Notes: generated by a model not told the origin, from the letters alone. Numbered from the stretch's first letter, positions 1 to 7,488 are shown. The stretch is DNA of 49,406 nt from UMGS1279 sp045536815 (GCA_045536815.1 JAZSOH010000030.1:1-49406); one strand, 5' to 3'. Translations and numbers: made by a program.

Positions 1-78
1 CTTGAGGTTAGTATGATTAAAGACGTAACCCCAATTCCTCACAATGGCTGCCGTCCGCCCAAAAGAAGACGTGTATAA
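1..78 (+). CDS. rpsK: 30S ribosomal protein S11, C-terminal fragment
   Basis: The window opens inside this gene: the last 25 codons are present in frame and stop with TAA at 76-78. The visible end, with VTPIPHNGCRPPKRRRV, is the highly conserved S11 C-terminus that contacts 16S rRNA in the platform of the small subunit. It lies 22 bases before rpsD, the usual Gram-positive order rpsK-rpsD-rpoA-rplQ. The start is outside the window. Confidence 0.93.
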   Translation, partial: LEVSMIKDVTPIPHNGCRPPKRRRV

Positions 79-100
79 CCTACTATCGGAGGTGTTTTAG

Positions 101-727
101 ATGGCTAGATATACCGGTGCAGTTTGCAGATTATGCCGCCGTGAAGGAAAGAAACTTTTCCTTAAAGGTGAACGCTGCTATTCAGAAAAATGCTCTGTTG
201 GTGTTAGAGCATACGCTCCCGGCCAGCATGGTCAGGGTCGTAAAAAGACATCGGAATACGGACTTCAGCTCCGCGCTAAGCAGACTGCAAGACGTTTTTA
301 CGGTGTTCAGGAAGGACAATTCCGCCACTATTTTGAGGTTGCTGAGCGCAAAACCGGCGTTACAGGTGACAACCTTTTGAAAATTCTTGAAAGCCGTTTG
401 GACAACGTAGTTTATCGTGTTGGCTTTGCATCTTCCAGAGCAGAGGCAAGACAGCTTGTTGGTCACGGTCATTTCGAAGTTAACGGTAAGAGAGTTGATA
501 TCGCTTCTTATCTTCTTCGCGCAGGTGACGTAGTTACCGTATGCGAGAAGAGCAAGGGTCTTGATAAAATGAAGGCAGTTGTAGAGGCTAATTCAGCACA
601 TCCCGTTCCTTCTTGGATTGATGTTAATCGCGATGCTATGGAAGCAAAGGTTATTGCACTTCCTAACCGCGATCAAATTGATGCTCCTGTTGAAGAGCAA
701 CTTATCGTTGAGTTCTACTCAAGATAA
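101..727 (+). CDS. rpsD: 30S ribosomal protein S4 (zinc-binding form)
   Basis: A 208-residue primary 16S rRNA-binding protein of the small subunit, full length for the family. The N-terminus carries four cysteines (C9, C12, C26, C31), the pattern of the zinc-containing C+ form of S4. The S4 RNA-binding domain follows in the middle (SRLDNVVYRVGFASSRAEAR region, about residues 90-110). The ATG at 101 follows GGAGGTG at about 89-95. It sits in the alpha operon between rpsK and rpoA. In other bacteria S4 represses this operon translationally; no such site was identified here. Confidence 0.98.
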   Translation: MARYTGAVCRLCRREGKKLFLKGERCYSEKCSVGVRAYAPGQHGQGRKKTSEYGLQLRAKQTARRFYGVQEGQFRHYFEVAERKTGVTGDNLLKILESRLDNVVYRVGFASSRAEARQLVGHGHFEVNGKRVDIASYLLRAGDVVTVCEKSKGLDKMKAVVEANSAHPVPSWIDVNRDAMEAKVIALPNRDQIDAPVEEQLIVEFYSR

Positions 728-741
728 TATTAAAAATCCTT

Positions 742-780
742 TGGCTACTCTGCTGCCTACCGCACTTGGTGGCAGAGCCA
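742..780 (+). other. Possible hairpin between rpsD and rpoA
   Basis: In the short gap before rpoA, TGGCT at 742-746 pairs with AGCCA at 776-780, and CTGC/GCC pairs with GG/GGCAG inside it. It ends about 20 bases before the rpoA ribosome binding site and has no T-tract. It may be an mRNA processing or regulatory element. The assignment is weak. Confidence 0.3.
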
Positions 781-817
781 TAACAAATCTAATATGTGCG
801 GAGAAATGGAGCTTTTA

Positions 818-1765
818 ATGATTGAGATTGAAAAGCCCACACTAGAGGCTGTTGAAATTTCCAATGACGGTAATTACGGTAAGTTTACCTTCTCACCGCT
901 TGAAAGCGGATATGGTACTACCTTAGGTAATGGCCTTCGCAGGGTGCTCTTATCTTCACTTCCGGGCGTTGCTGTAACCTCGGTTAAAATTGATGGTGTT
1001 CTTCATGAGTTCTCCACAATTGACGGAGTGAAGGAAGATGTTACTGAAATTATTCTTAACATCAAAGGGCTAACAGCAAAGCTTCACAGCAATGGTCCTA
1101 AGACCGTTTACATTGAGGCCGAAGGTCCCTGTGTTGTAACCGGTGCTTCAATTAAAGCCGATTCAGAAGTAGAAATATTAAACCCCGACCTTTATATCGC
1201 AACTGTATGCGACGGCGGTAAACTCTTTATGGAGATTACTCTTGATAAGGGCCGCGGTTATGTTCCTGCTGATGCAAATAAACCTGCACAGATGATTACC
1301 GGACTTATTCCGGTTGATAGTATTTATCATCCTGTTAAAAAGGTTAAGGTTGACGTTGAAAATACTCGTAAAGAGCAAGTAACCGATTATAACTGTCTTA
1401 CTCTTGAGGTTTGGACAAACGGTGTTATAACTGCTAAAGAAGCAGTTTCCTTGTCCGCTAAGATTTTAACTGATCATCTAAAAATGTTTGTTGACCTTGC
1501 TGAGGAAAACAACGATATCGACATTATGATTGATAAAACAGATGATCGCAAAGAAAAGATTCTCGAAATGACAATTGAGGAGTTAGACCTTTCTGTAAGA
1601 AGCTTTAACTGTCTCAAACGCGCAGGAATCAATACTGTTGAAGATCTTATCAGCAAATCAGAGGAAGAAATGATGAAGGTTCGTAACCTTGGTCGCAAAT
1701 CTTTGGAAGAGGTTATTGCAAAGTTACATTCACTTGGCTTTACCCTCAGCCATAACGAAGAATAA
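818..1765 (+). CDS. rpoA: DNA-directed RNA polymerase subunit alpha
   Basis: A 315-residue alpha subunit, the dimer that nucleates RNA polymerase assembly. The N-terminal assembly domain has the signature GYGTTLGNGLRRVLLSSLPG near residues 31-50. The C-terminal domain has RSFNCLKRAGINTVEDL and RNLGRKSLEEV, the helix-hairpin-helix surface that binds UP-element DNA and activators. An in-frame ATG exists at 794, but MIEIEKP at 818 is the conserved family start and has GGAG a few bases upstream, so the later start is used. It is co-transcribed with rpsD and rplQ. Confidence 0.98.
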   Translation: MIEIEKPTLEAVEISNDGNYGKFTFSPLESGYGTTLGNGLRRVLLSSLPGVAVTSVKIDGVLHEFSTIDGVKEDVTEIILNIKGLTAKLHSNGPKTVYIEAEGPCVVTGASIKADSEVEILNPDLYIATVCDGGKLFMEITLDKGRGYVPADANKPAQMITGLIPVDSIYHPVKKVKVDVENTRKEQVTDYNCLTLEVWTNGVITAKEAVSLSAKILTDHLKMFVDLAEENNDIDIMIDKTDDRKEKILEMTIEELDLSVRSFNCLKRAGINTVEDLISKSEEEMMKVRNLGRKSLEEVIAKLHSLGFTLSHNEE

Positions 1766-1795
1766 TTTTTCATCACCAGTAAGGAGTGAATATTA

Positions 1796-2137
1796 ATGGC
1801 CGGTACCAGAAAGCTCGGTAGAACTTCTGAACAAAGAATGGCAATGCTCAGAGCAATGGTAACATTTTTGCTCGAAAACGGCAAAATCGAAACTACCGTT
1901 ACCAGAGCACAAGAAGTTCGTGCTATGACCGAAAAATATATTACACTCGCAAAAGACGGCTCACTTCACAGCAAACGTCAGGCGATGGCTTTTATCACAA
2001 AGAAAGACGTTATAAATAAACTTTATGACGAAATCGCTCCCAAATACAGCGATAAAAACGGTGGTTACTGCCGTATTGTGAAAACAGGCGCACGTCGCGG
2101 CGATGCAGCTGAAATGGCTATCATCGAGTTAGTATAA
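1796..2137 (+). CDS. rplQ: 50S ribosomal protein L17
   Basis: A 113-residue large-subunit protein and the last gene of the alpha operon. The N-terminus contains the conserved KLGRTSEQRMAMLRAMV segment and the C-terminus contains RIVKTGARRGDAAEMAIIEL, as in full-length L17. The ATG is preceded by AAGGAGTG. The gene ends 17 bases before a strong terminator that closes the operon. Confidence 0.98.
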   Translation: MAGTRKLGRTSEQRMAMLRAMVTFLLENGKIETTVTRAQEVRAMTEKYITLAKDGSLHSKRQAMAFITKKDVINKLYDEIAPKYSDKNGGYCRIVKTGARRGDAAEMAIIELV

Positions 2138-2154
2138 AATTATTTATAATTTTA

Positions 2155-2182
2155 AAACCCCCAAGGTTAACCTTGGGGGTTT
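2155..2182 (+). terminator. Rho-independent terminator closing the alpha operon, likely bidirectional
   Basis: A near-perfect inverted repeat, ACCCCCAAGGTT against AACCTTGGGGGT, flanked by T-rich sequence on the + side and A-rich sequence on the other. It lies between rplQ (+) and the convergent MFS gene (-), so it can terminate both. Confidence 0.9.
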
Positions 2183-2209
2183 ATCTTATTTTATTAAACT
2201 ATTTTTGTT

Positions 2210-3418
2210 TTATTCTTTAACAAATTTTTGCCATGGTTTAATACAGCAAAGGCATAAAAATGTACCTAGACATGCAATACCAATCCATAAAAGTATTGTA
2301 AAACTCCAACCAAAAGACTCGGAAAGACTTGCTATTCCGTAAGCTGAAATGGAGCTTCCGATATATGTAAAGCAGTTAAGTATACCTGAAGCAGCCGCAA
2401 CAATACCCTTTTTTTGAAAGAAAGAGGGGAGCATACCAATTAAAAGAAGGTTAACACCGCAAATAGAAGCGTTAAGTAAGGACATAGATACAACCGATAA
2501 AAATGCGTTTTTGCCTGTAAAAATGTAAAGAATTACCGCACATACTGTACCGATTCCAAAGAAAAGCGTTGCACAGGCAAGAGGATTTTTGATTTTTTTG
2601 CGATATATTTCTGTTGTAACCGTTAGCGAAAGTATAGTAAAAATTGGTATAATTACGCCGGTTAAAATCGAAACAACTGTACTCAGATTATATGTTTCTG
2701 TAATATAGGTCGGCATCCAGGTTGTTATACCGTCACGAAGCGAACCCTGCAAAACAATTGAAAAGAAAATAACAAGCATTATGGGAGTAAAAAGTGGCTT
2801 TAATGTACCCTTTGCTTTTTTAGATTTTTCTGCCTTTGGCTCGGGCGGTACGTCTATAGCGAATTTTTGCCATAATATAAGCATTATAATAGCGCAAGAA
2901 GCTGAAAAAATAAACACTGCCTGCCAATTAAAAAACGAAATGATAAGTGGAGAAATAAGATATACTAAAAGGGTTCCTACAGAAGAGCCGCAGCTTACTT
3001 TAAAGGAAGCTTTAACATAATCGTCACTTTTGAGTAAAACCGCCATTGCTCTTACAAGCGGTGGCCACATAAACGCCTGTGCGAAGCCATTTATGCACCA
3101 AATAACAAGCATATAATAAGGGTTTGTGAAAAAGGCCATTGCAATATTCATAGATATTGTTAAAATAAGCCCGTAGGCTATAAGCTTTTTGGTTGAAAAT
3201 CTGTCTCCGCAAATTCCGCTTATTACCTGACCCGCTCCGTAGGTTATGAATGCACCTGTAACAGCCATTGATAAAAGAGAACGCGAAAGGCCCGTACTTA
3301 TTTCTATTTCAGCAATTATTGCGCCATAGTTTATACGAGTTATGTAGCTTATCATATAAGTTACTGTAAAGAGGAGGGTTAGAATGTTAACCTCTTTTTT
3401 TGTTTGCAATTTTGTCAT
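2210..3418 (-). CDS. MFS transporter, organophosphate:Pi antiporter-like
   Basis: A 402-residue integral membrane protein with about 12 hydrophobic segments, the size of the major facilitator superfamily. GDRFSTKK follows the second segment as the conserved cytoplasmic loop. RINYG in helix 1 and the NGFAQAFMWPPLVR helix are typical of the OPA branch (GlpT/UhpC-like sugar-phosphate antiporters), but the substrate cannot be inferred. A GTG lies ten codons upstream at 3448. The ATG at 3418 has AAAGG in front and matches a normal N-terminus, so it is preferred. It is monocistronic, with its own promoter and a shared terminator. Confidence 0.85.
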   Translation of the reverse strand: MTKLQTKKEVNILTLLFTVTYMISYITRINYGAIIAEIEISTGLSRSLLSMAVTGAFITYGAGQVISGICGDRFSTKKLIAYGLILTISMNIAMAFFTNPYYMLVIWCINGFAQAFMWPPLVRAMAVLLKSDDYVKASFKVSCGSSVGTLLVYLISPLIISFFNWQAVFIFSASCAIIMLILWQKFAIDVPPEPKAEKSKKAKGTLKPLFTPIMLVIFFSIVLQGSLRDGITTWMPTYITETYNLSTVVSILTGVIIPIFTILSLTVTTEIYRKKIKNPLACATLFFGIGTVCAVILYIFTGKNAFLSVVSMSLLNASICGVNLLLIGMLPSFFQKKGIVAAASGILNCFTYIGSSISAYGIASLSESFGWSFTILLWIGIACLGTFLCLCCIKPWQKFVKE

Positions 3419-3467
3419 AATATCTTTTGCCTTTCTAGATATGTTCACAATAACTCAATTTTCTTTG

Positions 3468-3496
3468 ATAATAACATAAAAAAATAATCAAGTCAA
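3468..3496 (-). promoter_or_regulatory. Promoter of the MFS transporter gene
   Basis: On the minus strand, a -35 TTGACT (3491-3496) and a -10 TATTAT (3468-3473) are separated by 17 bases. The start codon is about 50 bases downstream. Confidence 0.65.
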
Positions 3497-3599
3497 CGAT
3501 AGTTCATAAAAGTCCACAAAAGTATAAATTTTAAATTCAAAATTGAACCAAAATATAAAAAAGCATAAGAGCTTAACTTCTTGCTTTTTGCGGGAGTAG

Positions 3600-3870
3600 T
3601 CACAACCAACCCAGGATATAAGTTAGAAATTATAAAAAAGAAAAACCTCAACTACGCGAAATGCGTATCGAGGCTCTAGGCATAATGCAAGTGTTCTTAA
3701 ACAACTTATGCCGCGAGGCAGAAATTATAAAAAAAGAAGAGCCTCAATTACGCGAAATGCGTGTCGAGGCTCTAGGCATGGTATGAGTGTTCATAACCAA
3801 CTTAGGTCGCGAGGTAAAAACTCAAAAAAAGAAGAAACTCGACTACGCGAAATGCGTGTCGAGGCTCTCG
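3600..3870 (-). repeat. Three tandem ~95-bp units with terminator-like hairpins behind tRNA-Leu
   Basis: Three hairpins, CTCGACTACGCG AAAT GCGTGTCGAG and variants, lie at 3646-3673, 3740-3771 and 3838-3863 with a period of 95-96 bases. Each is followed on the minus strand by a T-rich tract. Spacers 1 and 2 are also homologous: AGGCAT..., GTGTTC.TAA.CAACTTA and CGCGAGGYA recur, with a decayed copy near 3590-3620. The tRNA-proximal unit is a normal terminator, and the others look like duplications of it. Substitutions on one stem side leave G-U or A-U pairs that keep the hairpin. The remaining part of 3419-3600 shows only the MFS promoter. Confidence 0.75.
3824..3863 (-). terminator. Terminator of tRNA-Leu
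   Basis: On the minus strand, CTCGACACGC-ATTT-CGCGTAGTCGAG is followed by TTTCTTCTTTTTTT. It starts about 10 bases after the encoded CCA end of the tRNA. It is the first of three such hairpins. Confidence 0.85.
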
Positions 3871-3872
3871 AC

Positions 3873-3960
3873 TGGTGCACCTGACAGGAATCGAACCTGC
3901 ACCGAGTTACCCCGAATAGAACCTGAATCTATCGCGTCTGCCTATTCCGCCACAGGTGCA
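3873..3960 (-). tRNA. tRNA-Leu (anticodon CAG)
   Basis: On the minus strand, acceptor arm TGCACCT pairs with AGGTGCA, followed by an encoded CCA. The D arm contains GGCAGACGC. The anticodon stem ATAGA/TCTAT has loop TTCAGGT, giving anticodon CAG, which reads CUG. The long variable arm (CGGGGTAACTCGG) marks a class II tRNA such as Leu. The T arm contains GGTTCGATTCC. The length is 88 bases including CCA. Confidence 0.96.
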
Positions 3961-3982
3961 AATATATTTTTCGAACAAAAAT

Positions 3983-4011
3983 ATTATACTTCAACTTAAA
4001 AATATTGTCAA
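3983..4011 (-). promoter_or_regulatory. Consensus promoter of tRNA-Leu
   Basis: A perfect -35 TTGACA (complement of 4006-4011) and -10 TATAAT (complement of 3983-3988) with 17-base spacing sit just upstream of the tRNA. The left target duplication of the insertion sequence begins at 4016, five bases beyond the -35 box, so the element has replaced the native upstream (UP-element) sequence. Confidence 0.9.
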
Positions 4012-4015
4012 TAGC

Positions 4016-4040
4016 ATTAGCGCGTTTGATAAGGCAAAAT
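4016..4040 (+). repeat. Left 25-bp target site duplication of the insertion sequence
   Basis: Starts ATTAGCGCGTTTGATAAGGC and ends AAAAT. It is identical to 5125-5149 on the other side of the element. One further base matches but is assigned to the element's TGT end. Confidence 0.85.
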
Positions 4041-4156
4041 TGTAGGTTTACAATAGATGTGTTACAGTAACGAATAAAAAAAGAGTGACGAATGGAAAAT
4101 CCTGTGTTACAGTTAAGTTGCTCAGACAAAACAAACAGGAGGATTAACCATTCGCC

Positions 4157-5095
4157 ATGAAAACTGTAACACAAACCATGTTGTATCGTCAAGCCCTAAT
4201 TAAATATTCTTTGAAATATGGAGTAACAAAAGCAGCAATCAGATATAAAACTAACCGTCAATATATCTACAGATGGAAGAATAGATATGATGGAACATTA
4301 GAATCATTGGCAGATAAATCACATAGACCCCATCATCACCCAAATGAGCATACAGCAGAAGAATTAAAATTAATAGCAGATATGCGCAAAAGAAATATGA
4401 ACGCAGGATTAGTAGTGCTTTGGGTAAAACTACGCCAAAGAGGATATACACGCTCTGTAACGGGATTATATCGACTTTTACGAAAACAAGGTCAAATGGC
4501 GGTAAAACCGCCTAATCCAAAGTATATACCTAAACCGTACGAGCAAATGCAGTATCCCGGGCAAAGAGTTCAAATAGACGTTAAGTTTGTACCCGAAGCG
4601 TGTATTGTTGGTGACGCTAAAGGCAAGAAATTTTACCAATATACGGCTATTGATGAATATTCAAGATTTAGGTATTTAGAAGCATTTGAAGAACACAGCA
4701 CATATAGTTCTGCTCTTTTTCTTGAGCATTTAATAGAAAGATTCCCCTTCAAAATTGAGTGTGTGCAAACAGATAACGGAGCTGAGTTCACAAAACGGTT
4801 AGGCCATACTCAAAGACCCACGCCCACACTGTTCGAGCGTACGCTCGAACAGTGTGGCATACGACATAAACTCATAAAACCCTACACACCAAGGCACAAC
4901 GGAAAGGTTGAACGTTCTCACCGCAAAGATAATGAATATTTTTATGCAACACATACTTTTTATTCTTTTGTTGACTTTAAAAAGCAACTTTCTGTTCACA
5001 ACAGAAAATATAATAATTTCCCTATGCGTCCCTTGAATTGGAAATCTCCCGCCGATTATATCAAAGCTTTTCTTTCCAATGGTGAAGTTTTCTAA
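4157..5095 (+). CDS. IS481-type DDE transposase
   Basis: A 312-residue transposase. An N-terminal helix-turn-helix (VTKAAIRYKTNRQYIYRWKN, residues 23-42) precedes a second DNA-binding region and an rve-type catalytic core. D141 (in QIDVKF), D206 (in QTDNGAEF) and E252 (in HNGKVERSH) form the expected DDE triad. RRPLNW-like MRPLNWKSP follows near the C-terminus. AGGAGG lies at about 4137-4142, with a somewhat long 14-base spacing to the ATG. Residues 223-234 are encoded by a perfect palindrome, described separately. No frameshift or stop is seen, so it is probably active. Confidence 0.92.
   Translation: MKTVTQTMLYRQALIKYSLKYGVTKAAIRYKTNRQYIYRWKNRYDGTLESLADKSHRPHHHPNEHTAEELKLIADMRKRNMNAGLVVLWVKLRQRGYTRSVTGLYRLLRKQGQMAVKPPNPKYIPKPYEQMQYPGQRVQIDVKFVPEACIVGDAKGKKFYQYTAIDEYSRFRYLEAFEEHSTYSSALFLEHLIERFPFKIECVQTDNGAEFTKRLGHTQRPTPTLFERTLEQCGIRHKLIKPYTPRHNGKVERSHRKDNEYFYATHTFYSFVDFKKQLSVHNRKYNNFPMRPLNWKSPADYIKAFLSNGEVF
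4824..4857 (+). repeat. Perfect 34-bp palindrome inside the transposase gene
   Basis: The 17 bases 4824-4840 are exactly mirrored by 4841-4857 with no spacer. The centre is GCGT|ACGC, flanked by TTCGA/TCGAA and CCACACTG/CAGTGTGG. It codes for TLFERTLEQC between the second and third catalytic residues, and the antisense strand reads the same peptide. Palindromes this long without a loop are normally unstable in replication. Confidence 0.95.
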
Positions 5096-5124
5096 TTTTG
5101 TAACAAATCATTGACAAACCAACA

Positions 5125-5149
5125 ATTAGCGCGTTTGATAAGGCAAAAT
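5125..5149 (+). repeat. Right 25-bp target site duplication of the insertion sequence
   Basis: An exact copy of 4016-4040. It lies 21 bases before the -35 box of the next gene. Confidence 0.85.
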
Positions 5150-5169
5150 TTGGCTTTTAATCTTAGTAA

Positions 5170-5198
5170 TTGAACTTTTTGTTTGTATGTGATATAAT
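5170..5198 (+). promoter_or_regulatory. Promoter of the surface-protein gene
   Basis: A -35 TTGAAC (5170-5175) and a -10 TATAAT (5193-5198) with 17-base spacing, followed by a roughly 45-base leader up to the start codon. Confidence 0.75.
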
Positions 5199-5252
5199 TA
5201 TTATAATATAACAAGTTTATATATTTTAGCTATCCTGTAAAGGAGGTTGTTT

Positions 5253-6866
5253 ATGAAAAAAGTTATTGCCACTTTGCTGTGTCTTATTATTTTTGTATGT
5301 GCTATTACTATTCCTTCAAGTGCTTTTAACTATAATTATTGTGGTGACTTTGAAGAAGTTATTAATAGCCTTAGATGGTGGATTGATACAAACTCGCAAA
5401 TCACAATAGAGGACAAGTTTCCTGCTGAAACGGTACTTTACTATACCTTTAATAGGTTTGATGCCGAAGAATATGGCGAAGACTTGGTTTATGAAGAGGG
5501 CCAAGAGTTTTATAGGTGGGTTGTTATTCCTACAACTGTCTTTGAAGAAAAGGCACAAAATTGCTTTAAAAATTTCACTGCCGACGAGCTAAGGCAATGT
5601 ATTTATGAGGTTTATGATGAAACCTTAGATGATTATATTTCTACTACATACTATAATCCCGAGCGTAATGCGTATGTTTTTCCAACGCAGGGTGGCTTTG
5701 GCGATTCAGGTCAGTACAAGGTTGAAGGTTATTTACAGGAAGGCAACGATTATTTAGTATATTCAAATTTCGTGGAGCCTTTAGGCGATGGCTTTAATCC
5801 CGGAACTCTCGTCGAGGGCAAAGATTATTTCCTTTTGGATGGAATGTATTACGAATATCGCCATACTGTTAAAACGGTGATTTCTTTCAAAAATGGCGAA
5901 TTTCAGTTTTCCTCATGGGAAAGATGCAGACGTCCCAGCGATACAACAGGCTTTATTTTTCCGGATACTGAATTTAAGGAGGATAGTTCTTTAGGCACAA
6001 GTACTTCAAGTGAGCCTCAAACAACAACATCTAGTAACCCTTCCGACAGTTTTCCAAGTAACCCTTCTGATACTTCGTCAAAACCAAGCGACAACAATAC
6101 AAACACTTCAAAGCCCAACAATACCGAAAGTGAGCAAACTAATACCAGCTCGGTAGAGGACACTACGGTTACCAGCAGTGAAACAACTGTAAGCCGTGAA
6201 CCGCAGAATGTTAACACAAGTAGTAAAGAAGAAAATATTTCTAGCCAAAAACCTCAAAACATTATTTCTTCAAAACCAACGGGTAGTAAAGAACAAAATT
6301 CTTCATTAGACGATGAGTATAAACTCCTTGCCCAAATAGATACAGCCAAGGTCGAGGCTGCCGACGGCACCTTTCCAAAAGGAACTGTTGTTTTGCTTGA
6401 AGAAATTAAGGATACTGTAAGGTTAGAAAAAATCAATACATCTGTTTTAAGTATTGCAAGTAAATTTATCGCTTACGAAATTACTTCTAAAAACCAAAAT
6501 ATTAGCGTTACACCAAATGGCAAAGTGAGGGTAACCTTTAATGTCCCTGAGGATTTTGATATACAAAACACCGCCGTTTATTATTTAACAAATGATGGTA
6601 ATACTGAGCTTATAGAGTCAAAAATAAGCGAAGAAAACCGCGCGATATCGGTAGAACTCTCGCATTTTAGCACATATATTTTGGCTGAAAAAACCAAAGG
6701 TACTGTAATAGTGCCTGAAAAAAATCCAACTACTACGCCTACACCAACTGAAAAAGATAGCGGAAATTATGTGTGGTTAGTAATATTAGTTTCCGTTGTT
6801 ATTCTACTTGGCGGCGGGTTTATGGCATTTTATTTTCTTTATTTCAAGAAAAAACAAAAGCAATAA
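5253..6866 (+). CDS. Secreted, membrane-anchored surface protein with Ser/Thr-rich linker
   Basis: A 537-residue protein not recognised as a known family overall. It starts with a signal peptide (MKK, hydrophobic core, probable cleavage after SSA at residue 24). An extracellular domain without a clear match follows (about 25-245). Next is a low-complexity Ser/Thr/Asn/Pro linker (about 250-345), then a beta-rich module (about 350-485, from AKVEAADGTFPKGTVV to SHFSTYILAEK) of a kind common in clostridial surface proteins. A C-terminal transmembrane helix ends in KKKQKQ. There is no LPXTG motif, so anchoring is by the membrane helix. The ATG at 5253 is preferred over an upstream TTG because AAAGGAGG lies at 5239-5246. 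Monocistronic. Confidence 0.75.
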   Translation: MKKVIATLLCLIIFVCAITIPSSAFNYNYCGDFEEVINSLRWWIDTNSQITIEDKFPAETVLYYTFNRFDAEEYGEDLVYEEGQEFYRWVVIPTTVFEEKAQNCFKNFTADELRQCIYEVYDETLDDYISTTYYNPERNAYVFPTQGGFGDSGQYKVEGYLQEGNDYLVYSNFVEPLGDGFNPGTLVEGKDYFLLDGMYYEYRHTVKTVISFKNGEFQFSSWERCRRPSDTTGFIFPDTEFKEDSSLGTSTSSEPQTTTSSNPSDSFPSNPSDTSSKPSDNNTNTSKPNNTESEQTNTSSVEDTTVTSSETTVSREPQNVNTSSKEENISSQKPQNIISSKPTGSKEQNSSLDDEYKLLAQIDTAKVEAADGTFPKGTVVLLEEIKDTVRLEKINTSVLSIASKFIAYEITSKNQNISVTPNGKVRVTFNVPEDFDIQNTAVYYLTNDGNTELIESKISEENRAISVELSHFSTYILAEKTKGTVIVPEKNPTTTPTPTEKDSGNYVWLVILVSVVILLGGGFMAFYFLYFKKKQKQ

Positions 6867-6905
6867 AAATAGCCCATTGTCCTCAAAAGGATAATGGGCT
6901 ATTTT
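6866..6905 (+). terminator. Bidirectional terminator between surface protein and ferritin
   Basis: A stem AAAATAGCCCATTGTCCT against AGGATAATGGGCTATTTT with a CAAA loop and A/T tracts on both sides. It separates convergent genes. Confidence 0.88.
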
Positions 6906-6921
6906 ACATTTAACGTTTTAA

Positions 6922-7434
6922 TTATAGAACTAAACTTGGTGCAGTATAAACTCTTGCTTTAAGTTCTTGGTCTAAAAGATATAGGCTTTTTGGGTCATCG
7001 CCAAATAGTTTAAATTTATTAACAAGGGCATCGGCATTTGTCTCTTCTTCGCCTTGCTCTTTAACAAACCAATCTAAAAACTGCATTGTTCTGAAATCTC
7101 TTACATTATAAGCAGCCTCATAAATTGTGTGGATAAGCTCGGTTACATAGCGTTCGTGTTTTGCGCCAACCAAAAGGGGAGAAAGGGGAGAAGCGAAAAT
7201 CTCTTTCGGTTCATCTATGGCTTTAAGTGTAATCTTTTCGCCGTTATTTTGCAAGTATTTTACAAAAAGTAATGCATGGTCGCGTTCTTCTTGTGCTTGA
7301 ATGTTATACCAATTCCCAAAACCTTCAAGGTCGTTTTCGATATAATAATTAGCAATGTCAAGATAAAGGTATGCGCTGTAAAGCTCTTTGTTTATTTGGT
7401 CATTTAGAAGTTCGACAACTTTTTTGTCTAGCAT
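6922..7434 (-). CDS. ftnA: Bacterial non-haem ferritin
   Basis: A 170-residue iron-storage protein that assembles into a 24-mer cage and oxidises Fe(II) at a diiron site. The ferroxidase ligands fall at the same positions as in E. coli FtnA: E17, E50, H53, E94, E126 and Q127. The ATG is preceded by AAGGAG. It is the last gene of the minus-strand run Fur/PerR, rubrerythrin, lipoprotein, rubredoxin, ferritin, which fits iron sequestration and oxygen or peroxide defence in an anaerobe. A hairpin separates it from rubredoxin. Confidence 0.93.
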   Translation of the reverse strand: MLDKKVVELLNDQINKELYSAYLYLDIANYYIENDLEGFGNWYNIQAQEERDHALLFVKYLQNNGEKITLKAIDEPKEIFASPLSPLLVGAKHERYVTELIHTIYEAAYNVRDFRTMQFLDWFVKEQGEEETNADALVNKFKLFGDDPKSLYLLDQELKARVYTAPSLVL

Positions 7435-7457
7435 ATATATTTCTCCTTATGTATAAT

Positions 7458-7483
7458 GCTTGGCTTTTAAGAAAAGCCGAAGC
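7458..7483 (-). other. Hairpin between rubredoxin and ferritin genes
   Basis: GCTTGGCTTTT pairs with AAAAGCC-G-AAGC around a short loop. On the minus strand it is followed by ATTATACATAAGG and not a T-tract. It is therefore more likely an RNA processing or stability element, or a weak attenuator, than a full terminator. Confidence 0.4.
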
Positions 7484-7488
7484 TTTAT

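Larger units (their letters stand above)
4041..5124 (+). mobile_element. Insertion sequence, IS481-type, 1084 bp, apparently complete
   Basis: The element has imperfect 26-bp terminal inverted repeats (4041-4066 and 5099-5124), both starting TGT and ending GTTACA, with 19 of 26 positions matching. It contains a single full-length DDE transposase gene and is flanked by a 25-bp direct repeat. It inserted in the intergenic space between the divergent promoters of tRNA-Leu and the surface-protein gene. The intact frame and identical flanking repeats suggest a recent insertion. The duplication is longer than the 4-15 bp I recall for IS481 elements. Confidence 0.88.

Noticed and set aside
182..472. 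Minus-strand open frame across rpsD
   Set aside because: It is a shadow of the highly conserved S4 coding sequence with no ribosome binding site or family match.
3600..3870. CRISPR-like appearance of three repeats with spacers
   Set aside because: Unit length is about 95 bases, the spacers are homologous to each other, each repeat has a T-tract, and no cas genes are present.
3787..3999. 70-codon + strand open frame containing APDRNRTCTELPR
   Set aside because: It is read antisense through tRNA-Leu and its terminator. The peptide is the well-known false translation of a tRNA 3' half.
4016..4040. dif/Xer recombination site as IS target
   Set aside because: The 25-mer has no two clear 11-base Xer arms around a 6-base spacer like known dif sites, so Xer targeting is not supported.
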